Assembly: GCF_025699065.1 (NCBI RefSeq)
Contig: NZ_JAILWF010000002.1
Span: 1 to 64,000 of the forward strand
Length of the DNA: 64,000 nucleotides
Source: Nitrosarchaeum sp.
Lineage (GTDB): Archaea; Thermoproteota; Nitrososphaeria; Nitrososphaerales; Nitrosopumilaceae
Direction: 5' to 3'
The notes below the pieces were generated by a model that searched no databases, was not told the origin of the DNA, and saw only the letters and a program-made list of their open reading frames with translations. Position 1 is the stretch's first letter. Every line of letters begins with the position of its first letter. Of the stretch, positions 27,001 to 36,764 are shown piece after piece. Position numbers and translations under genes: made by a program.

Positions 27001-29710
27001 TTCTACAATTGATTCACTGTTTAATTATTTTGGATTTACTACTCTTACTGAAATTCAGAAAAAAGCATCTCCTATAATTTTACAAAAAAGAGATTGTTTG
27101 GTAATTGCACCAACTGGTTCAGGTAAAACAGAGTGTTCAGTAATTCCCATTTTTTCGCTAGTAAAAAAATCAAAAAAACTTGGAAAAATTAAAGTTCTTT
27201 ACATTACTCCATTACGAGCACTTAATCGAGATGTTTTTCGAAGGATAATAAAATACGCTCAGCATTCTAACCTTTCAATTGAAATCCGACATGGTGATAC
27301 AACTCAAACCGCAAGACGAAAAATCACTGAAAACCCTCCTGATATTCTGATAACAACTCCTGAAACTTTGGTTATTCTTCTTACACAATTAAAGATGCTA
27401 GATGCATTATCTGAACTCGAATGGATTGTTATTGATGAAGTACATGAATTCCTTGCTAGTGAACGAGGATCTCAATTATCATTAAGTATAGAACGTTTAC
27501 AACTTAATTCAAAATACTACCTTACAAAAATTGGATTATCTGCAACAGTTGGTAATTTTGAAGAGGCTGGTAAATTTGTAGTAGGAACTAAACGAAAATG
27601 TCAGATTATCAGAGATACCTCTGTTCGAAAATATGATGTTGAAGTAAAATTTGTCAATGGAACAATTTCAGATGTTGCAGATAAAATAATTGAGCATGTT
27701 TTAGAACTAAATTTAGATTCCCCTATACTTCTTTTTACTAACACCAGAGGCGAATCTGAATTTTTAGCTTCCATACTAAAAGAAAAATCATCTATTAACA
27801 TAGAATTACACCATGGATCATTATCAAAGGAAGTAAGAGAAGATACAGAGATTTCATTAAGAGAAGGAAAACGTGGAATTGTAGTTTGTACGTCTTCACT
27901 TGAATTAGGATTAGACATAGGTTCAATTGAATTAGTCATTCATTATGGTTCTCCTAGACAAGTATCAAAATTAGTTCAAAGAATTGGTCGTAGTAGACAT
28001 AATAGAGATGCTTCTGCTAAGGGACTAATAATTACAAACAATTCTGATGATGAATTTGAAGCAAGAGCAATACTTGATCGTATTCAAGAAGGCTCTATTG
28101 AAGAACAAAAAATTCATGATGGCTCTCTTGATGTGCTTGCACACCATCTTGTTGGAATGACTATGCAATTAGGAGAGATTCCTGTAAATCAAGCATTAGA
28201 AACCGTAAACAATGCGTACCCATTTAGAAATTTACAGTTAGGAGACTTGTTAGGAGTTTTAGATTTACTTGATTCTAATTATTTGATATTCTTTGATAGA
28301 ACAAAAATGACATTTTGGAAAAAAAGTCGTTCTTTTAAATATTATTTTGAAAATCTTTCTACAATTCCTGATATTCTTAAATTCAAAGTGTTTGATAGTG
28401 TTGGGAAAAAAATCATTGGTACATTAGATCAAAGATTTGTAGGTGATTTTGGGGATTCTGGAAATATTTTTGTTTTAAAGGGTTTACAATGGAGAATACT
28501 TATTGTGGATGAAAAATCATTTTCGGTAAATGTCGAACCCTTTAGAGGAGGGGGAATAACAGTTCCATATTGGGAAGGAGAAAACATCCCAATTGATTAT
28601 AATACTGCAAAAAAAGTTGGGGCATTTCGTAGCAAGGTGAAAAATGGTACATTGAAATTAATCAATAAAACCATTGAGGAATTAAATTTCAATAAAATTC
28701 CAGATGAAAAAAATATCATCATAGAATCTAGTCGTTCTCAGGGTTCTATAGTACTACATTCATGTTTTGGTACTAAAGTTAATTCAACTCTATCTACTCT
28801 GCTCTCTTCTATGATGTCTTCTATGTTAGGTTCTGTAGTTGATTCGCGTTCAGATGGGTATAGAATAGTCTTATCTTCTAGATCTCGAATTTCTGAAAAA
28901 CTTTTCACTGAAATTATAAAAGACGATTATGATCTTTATTCAATTATCACTGCATCTTTGGCAGGAACACATAATGTAAATTGGAAGACATGGTGTGTTG
29001 CAAAAAAATTTGGAGTAGTTGGAAGAGGAGCAATTTATGAAAAAAAATCGGCCCGATTTTTATATGAGAGATATGCAAAAACATCTCTTGTAAAAGAAGC
29101 ATTACGTGAATTATTTCATGATAAATATGATCTTCAAAATACTGATAAAATATTAAAAAAAATCAGAGACAATGAAATTCTAATTACATGGTTAGAAATA
29201 GATAAATTTTCAAAATTGGCTGAACCAATTTTAGATCATACATCCAAATATTATTCAGCACCAGCTAATCTTGACAAGGGAATTATTGATCTTGTAAAAG
29301 CTAGATTAGCAAAGACAAAGCATCGTCTTATCTGTGCACGATGTGGAAAATGGGAAAGAGTAATGGAAACAAATGAGGTAAAAAATACATTGATATGTCC
29401 TTATTGTAAAGCTCGACAAATAACTGCGACTTTTTATTCAGATTATGATCTTCCAAAAATAATACGAAAAAAATTTGAAGGAAAAAAACTAACTTTAGAT
29501 GAAAAACATCGATTTGAACGAGCCTGGAAAGTATCTTCTTTAATAGAAAATTTTGGAAAAATTGCAGTAACTGTGATGTCTGGATATGGAGTAGGGGCTG
29601 ATACTGCTGCTAGGATATTGCGGAATATGATCGATGATGAACACATCTTTAAGCAAATTTATGAGGCAGAAAGACAATACGTTGTAACGCGTGGATTTTG
29701 GGATTCTTAA
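26957..29710 (+). CDS. lhr: Lhr-like superfamily 2 ATP-dependent helicase
   Basis: A large helicase-related protein of 917 residues. The Q-motif region (FTTLTEIQKKASP) is followed by Walker A APTGSGKTE, the TPLRALNRD motif Ia, DEVHEF (motif II), LSATVGN (motif III), and QRIGRSRHNR (motif VI). A winged-helix and the Lhr core follow. Near the C-terminus two CxxC pairs (CARC, CPYC) suggest a zinc site. Archaeal Lhr translocates 3' to 5' on ssDNA and is linked to repair and recombination. It starts inside the small membrane protein ORF and its stop overlaps the convergent RPA gene by four bases. Confidence 0.93.
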   Translation: MKDPDQIQQKNQLPDSTIDSLFNYFGFTTLTEIQKKASPIILQKRDCLVIAPTGSGKTECSVIPIFSLVKKSKKLGKIKVLYITPLRALNRDVFRRIIKYAQHSNLSIEIRHGDTTQTARRKITENPPDILITTPETLVILLTQLKMLDALSELEWIVIDEVHEFLASERGSQLSLSIERLQLNSKYYLTKIGLSATVGNFEEAGKFVVGTKRKCQIIRDTSVRKYDVEVKFVNGTISDVADKIIEHVLELNLDSPILLFTNTRGESEFLASILKEKSSINIELHHGSLSKEVREDTEISLREGKRGIVVCTSSLELGLDIGSIELVIHYGSPRQVSKLVQRIGRSRHNRDASAKGLIITNNSDDEFEARAILDRIQEGSIEEQKIHDGSLDVLAHHLVGMTMQLGEIPVNQALETVNNAYPFRNLQLGDLLGVLDLLDSNYLIFFDRTKMTFWKKSRSFKYYFENLSTIPDILKFKVFDSVGKKIIGTLDQRFVGDFGDSGNIFVLKGLQWRILIVDEKSFSVNVEPFRGGGITVPYWEGENIPIDYNTAKKVGAFRSKVKNGTLKLINKTIEELNFNKIPDEKNIIIESSRSQGSIVLHSCFGTKVNSTLSTLLSSMMSSMLGSVVDSRSDGYRIVLSSRSRISEKLFTEIIKDDYDLYSIITASLAGTHNVNWKTWCVAKKFGVVGRGAIYEKKSARFLYERYAKTSLVKEALRELFHDKYDLQNTDKILKKIRDNEILITWLEIDKFSKLAEPILDHTSKYYSAPANLDKGIIDLVKARLAKTKHRLICARCGKWERVMETNEVKNTLICPYCKARQITATFYSDYDLPKIIRKKFEGKKLTLDEKHRFERAWKVSSLIENFGKIAVTVMSGYGVGADTAARILRNMIDDEHIFKQIYEAERQYVVTRGFWDS

Positions 29711-31104
29711 TTTTTCTTTGTAATTTTAGAAAATGCAGTAAGAGTTAATTCAACTCGTCCTTCCAAACCTGCTTTAGCATTGACTCCTGTTATTGAAATT
29801 ATTTCTCCCAATTCACATTTTTCTATTAATCTAGCTTGATTTCTCCATCCCTTAACCCAAATTTGACCTGTATCGTCTTCAACAAACATCTCTGATAATA
29901 AAACAGATTCTCCAGATTTGGTTTGAATTTCTCTTCTTTCAGGAATTTTTAATACAATTGCTTCAATACAAAAACTTCCATCTGCTTTAACTTCATTAAT
30001 TTTTGTCCTTAACTGTGATAATGATGGGAGTGATACATCATTTTCCAATTTTCTTACAAATGAATTATTATCTAATGTAACAGAATTTCCATAAACTTTT
30101 GTTGGCATGCATTCAATTACATCCCCTTCATTGCAAATACTTGTAGAACTTGAATTATCCATGATGTTGTAAATATTTTTTTTATTATCCACACCCAAAA
30201 TCATATTTTTTCCATTTTCTGTAGTTACAATTGAAAGAATTCTTACTATTACTGGTTCTGCTTCTTTACCACCTTCAATTTCAATTAAAGTTGAATCATT
30301 TCCATGAATCTCTAATCCCTGATTTCCATTTTTCATGTTAATTCCAAGTAATCGTACTTTAGCGCCATGAGAAATCATATTGGGAATATCTGACTCATCT
30401 TTTCCCCATAAAACTACTCTAAGCGCAGTTCCGTCTTTACCTTTCAATCTCATTCTCAGTGCCTTTCCAGGCTGACCTCTAGAATTTGTAAATTCCATAC
30501 TACTTACGATTCCATCTATTGTTCCAGAAATAACAAGATCTTTTTGACCTTCATGTAATTCACTAATGTCTTTTGTAATTTTATCTATAGTTGGAATGTC
30601 ACTTTTGTCATCTGTTATTTCAATATTAGAACCTGAACCTATATTGATAGTTGGAGAACCGCTAAGATCTGATTTTACATACGCCTTGATAATTTTGATC
30701 AAATCACCAGGTTTGATATTTTCAATTCCAGGTAGATTTGCTTTATCATCCCATAATTTTACACTAGCTGTAGAATTAGTATCATATACCGTCATGGTTC
30801 TGAGATAAAATGGTGAACCATCTTTGCGAGAAAATTGTTTAGCAGGAGATACGTTAAGAACTCTGGTTTCTAAGGAAATTTCTTTAGCACCAGCATAGAG
30901 ATCCTTTAAACCCATTTCAACTTTTAATGGTCCTGATAATGAAATTCCAAAATCAGATGCAATCAAAAATAAGGCGCCTTGATCTGTTAGATAACCTGCA
31001 CCTATCTTCTCTTTTTTGTGTTTAATTTGTTCTTCAATATCTGCTCTCGTTAATTCTGGCTTTTGTTCTAATAATTTATCTATAAGACTATCAAATTCCG
31101 TCAA
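29707..31104 (-). CDS. rpa: RPA-like single-stranded DNA-binding protein
   Basis: A 465-residue replication protein A homologue with several OB-folds in tandem. Typical strands are KLWDDKANLPGIENIKPGDLIKI in the first fold and VVLWGKDESDIPNMISHGAKVRL in the second; a third OB region lies towards the C-terminus (IWVKGWRNQARLIEKCELGEII). I see no clear zinc finger. The start is TTG at 31104. A minus-strand TTTTTATT element lies about 27-34 nt upstream, giving the gene its own promoter. It faces Lhr tail to tail. Confidence 0.88.
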   Translation of the reverse strand: MTEFDSLIDKLLEQKPELTRADIEEQIKHKKEKIGAGYLTDQGALFLIASDFGISLSGPLKVEMGLKDLYAGAKEISLETRVLNVSPAKQFSRKDGSPFYLRTMTVYDTNSTASVKLWDDKANLPGIENIKPGDLIKIIKAYVKSDLSGSPTINIGSGSNIEITDDKSDIPTIDKITKDISELHEGQKDLVISGTIDGIVSSMEFTNSRGQPGKALRMRLKGKDGTALRVVLWGKDESDIPNMISHGAKVRLLGINMKNGNQGLEIHGNDSTLIEIEGGKEAEPVIVRILSIVTTENGKNMILGVDNKKNIYNIMDNSSSTSICNEGDVIECMPTKVYGNSVTLDNNSFVRKLENDVSLPSLSQLRTKINEVKADGSFCIEAIVLKIPERREIQTKSGESVLLSEMFVEDDTGQIWVKGWRNQARLIEKCELGEIISITGVNAKAGLEGRVELTLTAFSKITKKN

Positions 31105-31143
31105 TTCATTGTTTGTAAATCAGTTGTATTAATAAAAATTTCA

Positions 31144-31242
31144 TTATTGTAAAGTATCATGTTTATCTATTTCTGATCGCAAATCAGTAAATTTTTTTGT
31201 TAATTTTAATAATTCATATCTAGACTTTAGTAGTTTCTTCAT
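31144..31242 (-). CDS. Possible 32-aa basic helical peptide
   Basis: An ORF from the ATG at 31242 to TAA at 31144. It encodes a Lys/Leu-rich amphipathic helix opening with MKKLLKSRYELLKL. No clear box A is found upstream and no homologue is recognised. The ORF sits between the RPA gene and the divergent ABC transporter. It is listed because the spacer holds nothing else; it may be chance. Confidence 0.25.
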   Translation of the reverse strand: MKKLLKSRYELLKLTKKFTDLRSEIDKHDTLQ

Positions 31243-31275
31243 TAACTAAATTAGTGGGAAGATCGCATTATTTTC

Positions 31276-32214
31276 ATGTCATGTATTGTTGTTGAGAATT
31301 TGTCAAAATCATATGGATCACTAACAGCAGTTGATGATATTGTTTTAGCAGTAAAATCTGGTAAAGTTTTTGGATTTTTGGGTCCTAATGGGGCAGGTAA
31401 ATCAACTACTATCAAACTTCTAACTACGTTAATTCCACCGTCCAATGGCTCTCTGACAATTTTAGGAATAAATGCAATTGAAAATCCTTTACAAGTTCGT
31501 CATAAAATTGGAGTAGTTTTGCAACAGCCTAGCTACGAACCAACATTAACGGTTGAAAAATCTCTTGATAAATATGGCATGATGTGGAATGTTCCAAAAA
31601 ATGAACGTAAAAAAAGAAGAGAAGAACTCCTAAAAGATTTTGATCTGATTGACATTCGTAAGAAAAGAAATGAGGATCTCTCTATTGGTCAAAGAAGACG
31701 TGTTCAGGTAGCTCGTGAATTTATGCACGATATGGAACTTTTATTTCTTGATGAACCTACGGTGGGATTAGATCCTAGTGCTAGAAGAAAATTATTAGAT
31801 TATTTAAAAAACAAAGCCAAGACAGGTTTGACAATATTTTATACTACACATATTCTAAGCGAAGCTGAATATCTTTGTGATGAAATAGCTATCATTGATA
31901 AAGGAAAAATTCTTACAGTAGATACACCTGAGGCATTAAAAAATAGATTTGGAAATAAAAAAACAATAAAAATTCATTTACTTGAAAAACAAAATAAAAT
32001 AACAACAATTCTTGAGGGAATCGTTGACTGCAAAATTGATTTTGATAATGGAACTAATATTATAATACATTCAGAACAATCTGAATTAGTTTTATTACAA
32101 GTTCTACGAATTCTAAATGAAAATAAAATTGAGATAGAAGATCTTTCAGCAGTTCCTACAAATCTAGAAGAGATATTTTTAAAAATGGTGAGTGATAATG
32201 CATCCAATAATTAG
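31276..32214 (+). CDS. ABC transporter ATP-binding protein (DrrA/ABC-2 type)
   Basis: The ATPase of an ABC-2 exporter. Walker A is GPNGAGKSTT near residues 35-44; the signature is LSIGQRRRVQ and Walker B is LLFLDEPTVGLDP; the switch His is in TTHILSEAE. A C-terminal extension of about 90 residues matches the DrrA-type regulatory tail. The permease gene starts within its 3' end, so the two are coupled. Drug or lipid export is possible; the substrate is unknown. Confidence 0.93.
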   Translation: MSCIVVENLSKSYGSLTAVDDIVLAVKSGKVFGFLGPNGAGKSTTIKLLTTLIPPSNGSLTILGINAIENPLQVRHKIGVVLQQPSYEPTLTVEKSLDKYGMMWNVPKNERKKRREELLKDFDLIDIRKKRNEDLSIGQRRRVQVAREFMHDMELLFLDEPTVGLDPSARRKLLDYLKNKAKTGLTIFYTTHILSEAEYLCDEIAIIDKGKILTVDTPEALKNRFGNKKTIKIHLLEKQNKITTILEGIVDCKIDFDNGTNIIIHSEQSELVLLQVLRILNENKIEIEDLSAVPTNLEEIFLKMVSDNASNN

Positions 32215-32959
32215 ACTTGTTAATAGAAACTTAACAATATCAATTAATCCTGGATTTTTGATCTGGCAAGTGATTTTTCCTTTAATTTACATTTTTGTTG
32301 CAGGTTATGCATACACATCATTAATTGATCAAGTTCCTTTTGGTGACAAAAATATTAGCTATCCTACATTTTTGGCAACTGGTATGATTGGATTTAATAT
32401 TATGAATAGTACTCTGATCTCAGGAATAATAATTTGGAATGATAGAAGACATGGCATGTTTGAGCAAATAATGTCTGGGCCATTTACACGATCTGATTAT
32501 ATTTTAAGTAATATTTGCACTATTGGAATTGTAGGATTGGTAAGTGCGTCATTAATTGCACTTGTTGGGTATCCTGTATTTTTTGAATCAATTGAATTTA
32601 CTCCAATTACTATTCCAATGATTATCTTTGCTGCAATTGTGGGTTCTGTTTTATTTGGTTCCATAGCCTCAATAATTTCTACTCGATTACGTTCTAGTGA
32701 AGGATTTAATGTTATAATCAATACTGTTTTTTTATTTTTTGCCTTTGTTAGTACTGCATTTTATCCCTCTTCAGGTTCACCAGAACCTCTTAGAACCATT
32801 TTTTATCTAAACCCACTTACCTATTTGGTAGATGTTATACGTGGTGGAATTTTTGGTAATATTACAGAATTTGTAATTATTGAAATGTGTGTTTTAGTAG
32901 TTATTGCATCAATACTTTTTATTATTGCAACAAAATTACTTACAAAACTAGATTTTTAA
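32198..32959 (+). CDS. ABC-2 type transporter permease
   Basis: A membrane permease with about six hydrophobic segments. The motif FYLNPLTYLVDVIRGGIFG near the C-terminus is typical of ABC-2 permeases. A GTG at 32192 is in frame, but the ATG at 32198 is the more likely start. It overlaps the ATPase gene and completes a two-gene exporter. Its stop overlaps the convergent dehydrogenase-like gene by four bases (TTAA). Confidence 0.9.
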   Translation: MHPIIRLVNRNLTISINPGFLIWQVIFPLIYIFVAGYAYTSLIDQVPFGDKNISYPTFLATGMIGFNIMNSTLISGIIIWNDRRHGMFEQIMSGPFTRSDYILSNICTIGIVGLVSASLIALVGYPVFFESIEFTPITIPMIIFAAIVGSVLFGSIASIISTRLRSSEGFNVIINTVFLFFAFVSTAFYPSSGSPEPLRTIFYLNPLTYLVDVIRGGIFGNITEFVIIEMCVLVVIASILFIIATKLLTKLDF

Positions 32960-33711
32960 TTATTAGAATTTTTCACATCGTTAAAACTCTTATACATATT
33001 ATTTATTTTTTTAATTATGTCTAAATTATCATATTTGATTAAACTTAGATTTGGTATAACGCAATGCCCACCTATTATTCCTGGATACATCTTTGGTCTG
33101 TTTCCTAAATTTTCATGAATTTCATCTGCAAATTTCCACATCTCATCAAAATCTATTTTTTCTGTATCACAAATCATTTTAGTAATCTGAGCATAATTAA
33201 TTAACCATCCATAATATGTTGTATCAACTAAAATTTTTGCTAATTCGGCAGTTTTAGTGGTAGACATCCATTGTATTTTTTGAAATCTTTTCTCTAATTC
33301 TAATTTAATTTTAGGGCTAATTTCTTTTTTATCAGATGAGATAAATTTTGTATATTTTTTTATATCATCTAAAAATCTTTTGTGCACTCCACGTACAGGT
33401 GAAAATAAAACTGGTATCTCGACTCTATCTTGAATATGTTTTGTAGTACCTGGTTGTACAGTTGAATGAATAATGACAACATTTAAGTCTGAAATTTTTT
33501 TTATCCATTTTATTGTTATTTCACTAAATTCGTTTAATTCTCCTGGAAGACAAATATGTAGATATTCTGGATTTTTTATTAGATTATTTTCAGAATAGTT
33601 TCTACATTTTGATTTATCACTATCTATTCCTACACAATCAAATCCGCGCTCAGCAAGTAACTCAAAAAGAGTAGATCCAACTTCTCCCATTCCTAAAATG
33701 ATGTCTGTCAT
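32956..33711 (-). CDS. Short UDP-glucose/GDP-mannose dehydrogenase-like protein
   Basis: An N-terminal Rossmann fold (ILGMGEVGSTL) and the HSTVQPGTT loop resemble nucleotide-sugar dehydrogenases. GIIGGHCVIPN resembles the catalytic-Cys motif GGPC/GGHC, so a catalytic Cys may remain. At 251 residues it is about half normal size and lacks the C-terminal substrate-binding domain. It could be a distinct oxidoreductase or an evolved remnant. A tRNA-Gln gene and a DUF354 gene lie next to it on the same strand. Confidence 0.75.
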   Translation of the reverse strand: MTDIILGMGEVGSTLFELLAERGFDCVGIDSDKSKCRNYSENNLIKNPEYLHICLPGELNEFSEITIKWIKKISDLNVVIIHSTVQPGTTKHIQDRVEIPVLFSPVRGVHKRFLDDIKKYTKFISSDKKEISPKIKLELEKRFQKIQWMSTTKTAELAKILVDTTYYGWLINYAQITKMICDTEKIDFDEMWKFADEIHENLGNRPKMYPGIIGGHCVIPNLSLIKYDNLDIIKKINNMYKSFNDVKNSNN

Positions 33712-33770
33712 TTGTTACCCTCTGAAAATTCACAGTATTATATTCGTGTTACAGTTGATGTTTTTTAATA

Positions 33771-33846
33771 TGGTAGCCCTGCCCAGACTCGAACTGGGGT
33801 TAAGGGCTTCAAAGGCCCCTGTGCTTGACCGCTACACTACAGGACT
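33771..33846 (-). tRNA. tRNA-Gln(UUG), CCA encoded
   Basis: Read on the minus strand from 33846, the acceptor AGTCCTG pairs with CAGGGCT, allowing one G-U. The anticodon loop CTTTGAA gives TTG. The T-arm reads CCAGTTCGAGTCTGG and the discriminator A is followed by an encoded CCA. No intron is seen. GatDE in the same window would amidate Glu on this tRNA. A TAAATAAAAAG element lies about 40 nt upstream. Confidence 0.95.
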
Positions 33847-33920
33847 ATCAAAAAGGAGCAACTTGATTCCCCTAATGAACTTTTTATTTACTTGAATTTC
33901 TACCTAAAACCAATTCATAA

Positions 33921-34949
33921 TTACTCTTTGATAATTTGAATTAGTTTTTGAATAGGATCTTCCATGTTGTCGGTAATTTTTCTTGCTCTTTTTTTGGAAT
34001 TATTATCTGAAGTTTCAAGGAATTTTCTAATAATTTTAGTAATTTTTTTAGGATCTGTTTCTCTATTTACAAGATTATTTTTTACTAAAAATCTCTCAAC
34101 TATATTGGGTACTGCATTATATGAAATAGTTGGAATTCCTAGTAAAGCTGACTCTGCTGTCATAGTGCCACCTGATCCTAGAAAAATATCTGTATGCTCT
34201 AACAAATGTTTTCCATCAAATGACATTTTCATAATACTTGTCTTTTTACCGAATATTTTTTTTAAATTTTCAATTTGTTCAGAATATCTTCCAAGAATGA
34301 CAATATTTTCACCATCAAATTCTTTTACAATTTCATTTATGATTGGTATTATTTTTATTGATTTAGATGTATACGCTGCTTGCTCTTCTTCTACTCTGAT
34401 CAAAATATTTTTTTTATTATTATTTTTAAATGGTAAAGATTTTTTTTGGCTGTTATTTCTTTTTATCGTTACTGATGCATCAATTGCTTTGTATGTAATA
34501 ATGTCTTTTGAATCTATACCATATTTTAAAAATTCTTTTTTAGGTATTATCCAAGGAATCAACAATTTTTGAATTAATGGTAATGTTAATTTCATCACTG
34601 CTTTAGCATGTGGTGAATCACAAAATGCAATATGCCTTATTCCCATACCAAATGAAACTCTTGCGGCTTCAGGAGAACAGAAGCTAATTACCATATCTGG
34701 AGAAAATTTATAAATTAACAAAGATAGTTTTCTTATTCGGTTAATACTGGCCTCGAGTTTATCATATTTTTTACCTCCGCCATGCTTTCCGACATAAATT
34801 AGGTCAATTTTTCGAATTTTTGCTAGTTTTGAGACTTCATCATATGATCGAGATGTGCATAAAACATTGTGATTTTTCCTCAGTCTCTCAATTACTGGTT
34901 CAGAAAACAATAATTGTTTAGGAGTTAGAATATCTATCCAAATTTTCAA
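33921..34949 (-). CDS. DUF354 family protein (glycosyltransferase/epimerase-like fold)
   Basis: A 342-residue DUF354 protein, a family with a GT-B or UDP-GlcNAc 2-epimerase-like fold. The opening KIWIDILTPKQLLFSEPVIERL, the PDMVISFCSPEAARVSFG segment and the C-terminal GSGGTMTAESALLGIPTIS loop, a nucleotide-sugar binding signature in GT-B folds, are visible. TTG is the start. A role in surface polysaccharide synthesis is likely but inferred. It lies just upstream of tRNA-Gln and is divergent from the gene at 35014. Confidence 0.8.
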   Translation of the reverse strand: MKIWIDILTPKQLLFSEPVIERLRKNHNVLCTSRSYDEVSKLAKIRKIDLIYVGKHGGGKKYDKLEASINRIRKLSLLIYKFSPDMVISFCSPEAARVSFGMGIRHIAFCDSPHAKAVMKLTLPLIQKLLIPWIIPKKEFLKYGIDSKDIITYKAIDASVTIKRNNSQKKSLPFKNNNKKNILIRVEEEQAAYTSKSIKIIPIINEIVKEFDGENIVILGRYSEQIENLKKIFGKKTSIMKMSFDGKHLLEHTDIFLGSGGTMTAESALLGIPTISYNAVPNIVERFLVKNNLVNRETDPKKITKIIRKFLETSDNNSKKRARKITDNMEDPIQKLIQIIKE

Positions 34950-35013
34950 GTATCTCTCATTATTATGGTAAGTTCAATAAGTTTTTCTTAGTCTAATACT
35001 AGGCTTATGTGTA

Positions 35014-36153
35014 ATGGGGGGAGCAAAAGTTGTTGTCTATGGACTTAGTACCGAAGGATATGCTATCGCATGTCAAATGGCAATCAAGGGAGCTGATGTA
35101 TACATTATTGACGAATCAACCCCATCAGCAATTTCATTAAAAGCAGAAATTGCTAAAACTTATCCAAATGTATCTTCTCTAAAAGAAGATGAGCCATTAT
35201 TAGCTATGGAGCCAATCGATGTAGCTATTTCAAAAGCTCAATATCTTTTCTTTACTCCAAGAATTAGAAAAACAGGACAAGACATCAAAACTGAAATTCA
35301 TTCAAAATTTAAAGATGCTACAACATCTTTAAAAAAAAATAGTTCTGTGATTTACACTCTCCCTTCTGGTTTTGGTGGTAATAATGAAAATATTTCATTA
35401 CTTGAGCATGTAACTGGACTTGAGGTTGGAAAACAAATCTCATATTTTTATTATCCATTAGAAGATCTTAATCAACAACCAAAGTTTATTGGTTCTTTCA
35501 ACGGAAAAGAGGATTCTGCATTGGCAGATCTTTTAACAACTGGAAAAAAAGAAAAAAAATTTGTAGCTATTTCATCTTCTGAGCATTTTCATGCAATTAA
35601 TGTATTGTCTAGATTTGCTAGCCTAAGTAGTATTTTAGAGGTTTGTCGATATGTTCAAGATGATATAACAAAAAATGATCTATCCTCAGATGATTTCCAA
35701 GAAATCTTTTTAGATAATATGATTAGTGGGTTATTTGATCTTAAATCCTTAGGCTCATCATTTGAAAGTGCAAATACGCTCATGTATCTTATCAATGGAA
35801 GCGTAAAGGGTATTGATGGCTATATTAAGAAATTAATCGATGAAATTCGATCTACCCTGAAGAAAAATGATCTAAAAGCTAGTAGAACAAAAATTGCATT
35901 ATCTTGGACACTTGATCAACATGAAATGCGGGGAGATAAAATTGAAATGTTACAGAATTTAACTTCTAGATTACGCGATTACATCGGTGACGTTGAAGCA
36001 TATGAACATCCAAATTCTGATTTATTTCATAGTGACAAAACTACCATTATTGTAGCATGCTCAAAAATAGATTTTGAAAATATAGAAAAAAATAAACAAG
36101 ATACCAATATTATTGTAATTAAAGCTAATCCATTATGTGAAATTATTCAATAA
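35014..36153 (+). CDS. Divergent Rossmann/nucleotide-sugar-dehydrogenase-like protein of unknown function
   Basis: A 379-residue protein. Its N-terminus (KVVVYGLSTEGYAIACQMAIKG) is a Rossmann fold, and the overall plan resembles nucleotide-sugar dehydrogenases: an NAD domain, a helical centre near FESANTLMYLINGSVKG, and a C-terminal alpha/beta domain. The catalytic-Cys motif and the canonical glycine loop are not recognisable, so it may not be an active dehydrogenase. It ends 26 bases before grpE on the same strand, so a joint transcript is possible. I do not recognise a named family. Confidence 0.6.
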   Translation: MGGAKVVVYGLSTEGYAIACQMAIKGADVYIIDESTPSAISLKAEIAKTYPNVSSLKEDEPLLAMEPIDVAISKAQYLFFTPRIRKTGQDIKTEIHSKFKDATTSLKKNSSVIYTLPSGFGGNNENISLLEHVTGLEVGKQISYFYYPLEDLNQQPKFIGSFNGKEDSALADLLTTGKKEKKFVAISSSEHFHAINVLSRFASLSSILEVCRYVQDDITKNDLSSDDFQEIFLDNMISGLFDLKSLGSSFESANTLMYLINGSVKGIDGYIKKLIDEIRSTLKKNDLKASRTKIALSWTLDQHEMRGDKIEMLQNLTSRLRDYIGDVEAYEHPNSDLFHSDKTTIIVACSKIDFENIEKNKQDTNIIVIKANPLCEIIQ

Positions 36154-36179
36154 GAGTATAAATTAGCTAATAGATCATT

Positions 36180-36752
36180 ATGGGTGAAATGTCAGATGAA
36201 AACAATCTAGATGAAGTCCCAGTTAATGTAATTTCTAATAATAAAACCAATAATTTATCTGAGGATTTAACACAAACAATTAGTGATAACATTACTGTAG
36301 ATGAATTACAAAATCTTTTGGAAATCGAAAAACAAAAAGTGAAAGATTATGAAGATAAAATTAAACATGTATTGGCAGATTATCAAAATCTAAATAAAAA
36401 AACACAATCTGATATTGAAAAAGGTGTAAATACAAAAATTGATGAATTTATGTTAGATTTTTTGAAAATTTATGATGACTTTATAAGAGCAAAGCAAGTA
36501 TTTGCAGAAAGTAAGATCAATACTGATGGATTAGACTCTATTTTGAAAAATATGGATTCTTTGTTAGCAAAATATAACATAACTCCAATTGATGCATTAG
36601 GTGAGATATTTGATCCAAATCTTCATGAGGCAATTTCTATAATTGAAGATCCTGAACTAGATAACAATACAATTATCAAAGAACTTAGGAAAGGATATAT
36701 TTCTCATAAGAGAGTTATTAGACCAACACTGGTAGAAATATCAAAAAAATAA
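36180..36752 (+). CDS. grpE: Nucleotide exchange factor GrpE
   Basis: The exchange factor for DnaK. A polar N-terminus is followed by a long coiled-coil (about residues 40-100) and a beta domain with the conserved FDPNLHEAISIIEDPELDNNTI segment. The length is 190 residues. It is first of three chaperone genes, 12 bases before dnaK. Hsp70 systems in archaea are generally regarded as bacterial acquisitions. Confidence 0.93.
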   Translation: MGEMSDENNLDEVPVNVISNNKTNNLSEDLTQTISDNITVDELQNLLEIEKQKVKDYEDKIKHVLADYQNLNKKTQSDIEKGVNTKIDEFMLDFLKIYDDFIRAKQVFAESKINTDGLDSILKNMDSLLAKYNITPIDALGEIFDPNLHEAISIIEDPELDNNTIIKELRKGYISHKRVIRPTLVEISKK

Positions 36753-36764
36753 TGGTGAAATTAA

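Noticed and set aside
33698-33895. 65-residue plus-strand ORF
   Set aside because: It runs antisense across tRNA-Gln and has no protein-like features.
33771-34949. Integrated element at tRNA-Gln
   Set aside because: No integrase, no duplicated tRNA 3' end and no phage-like genes were seen.
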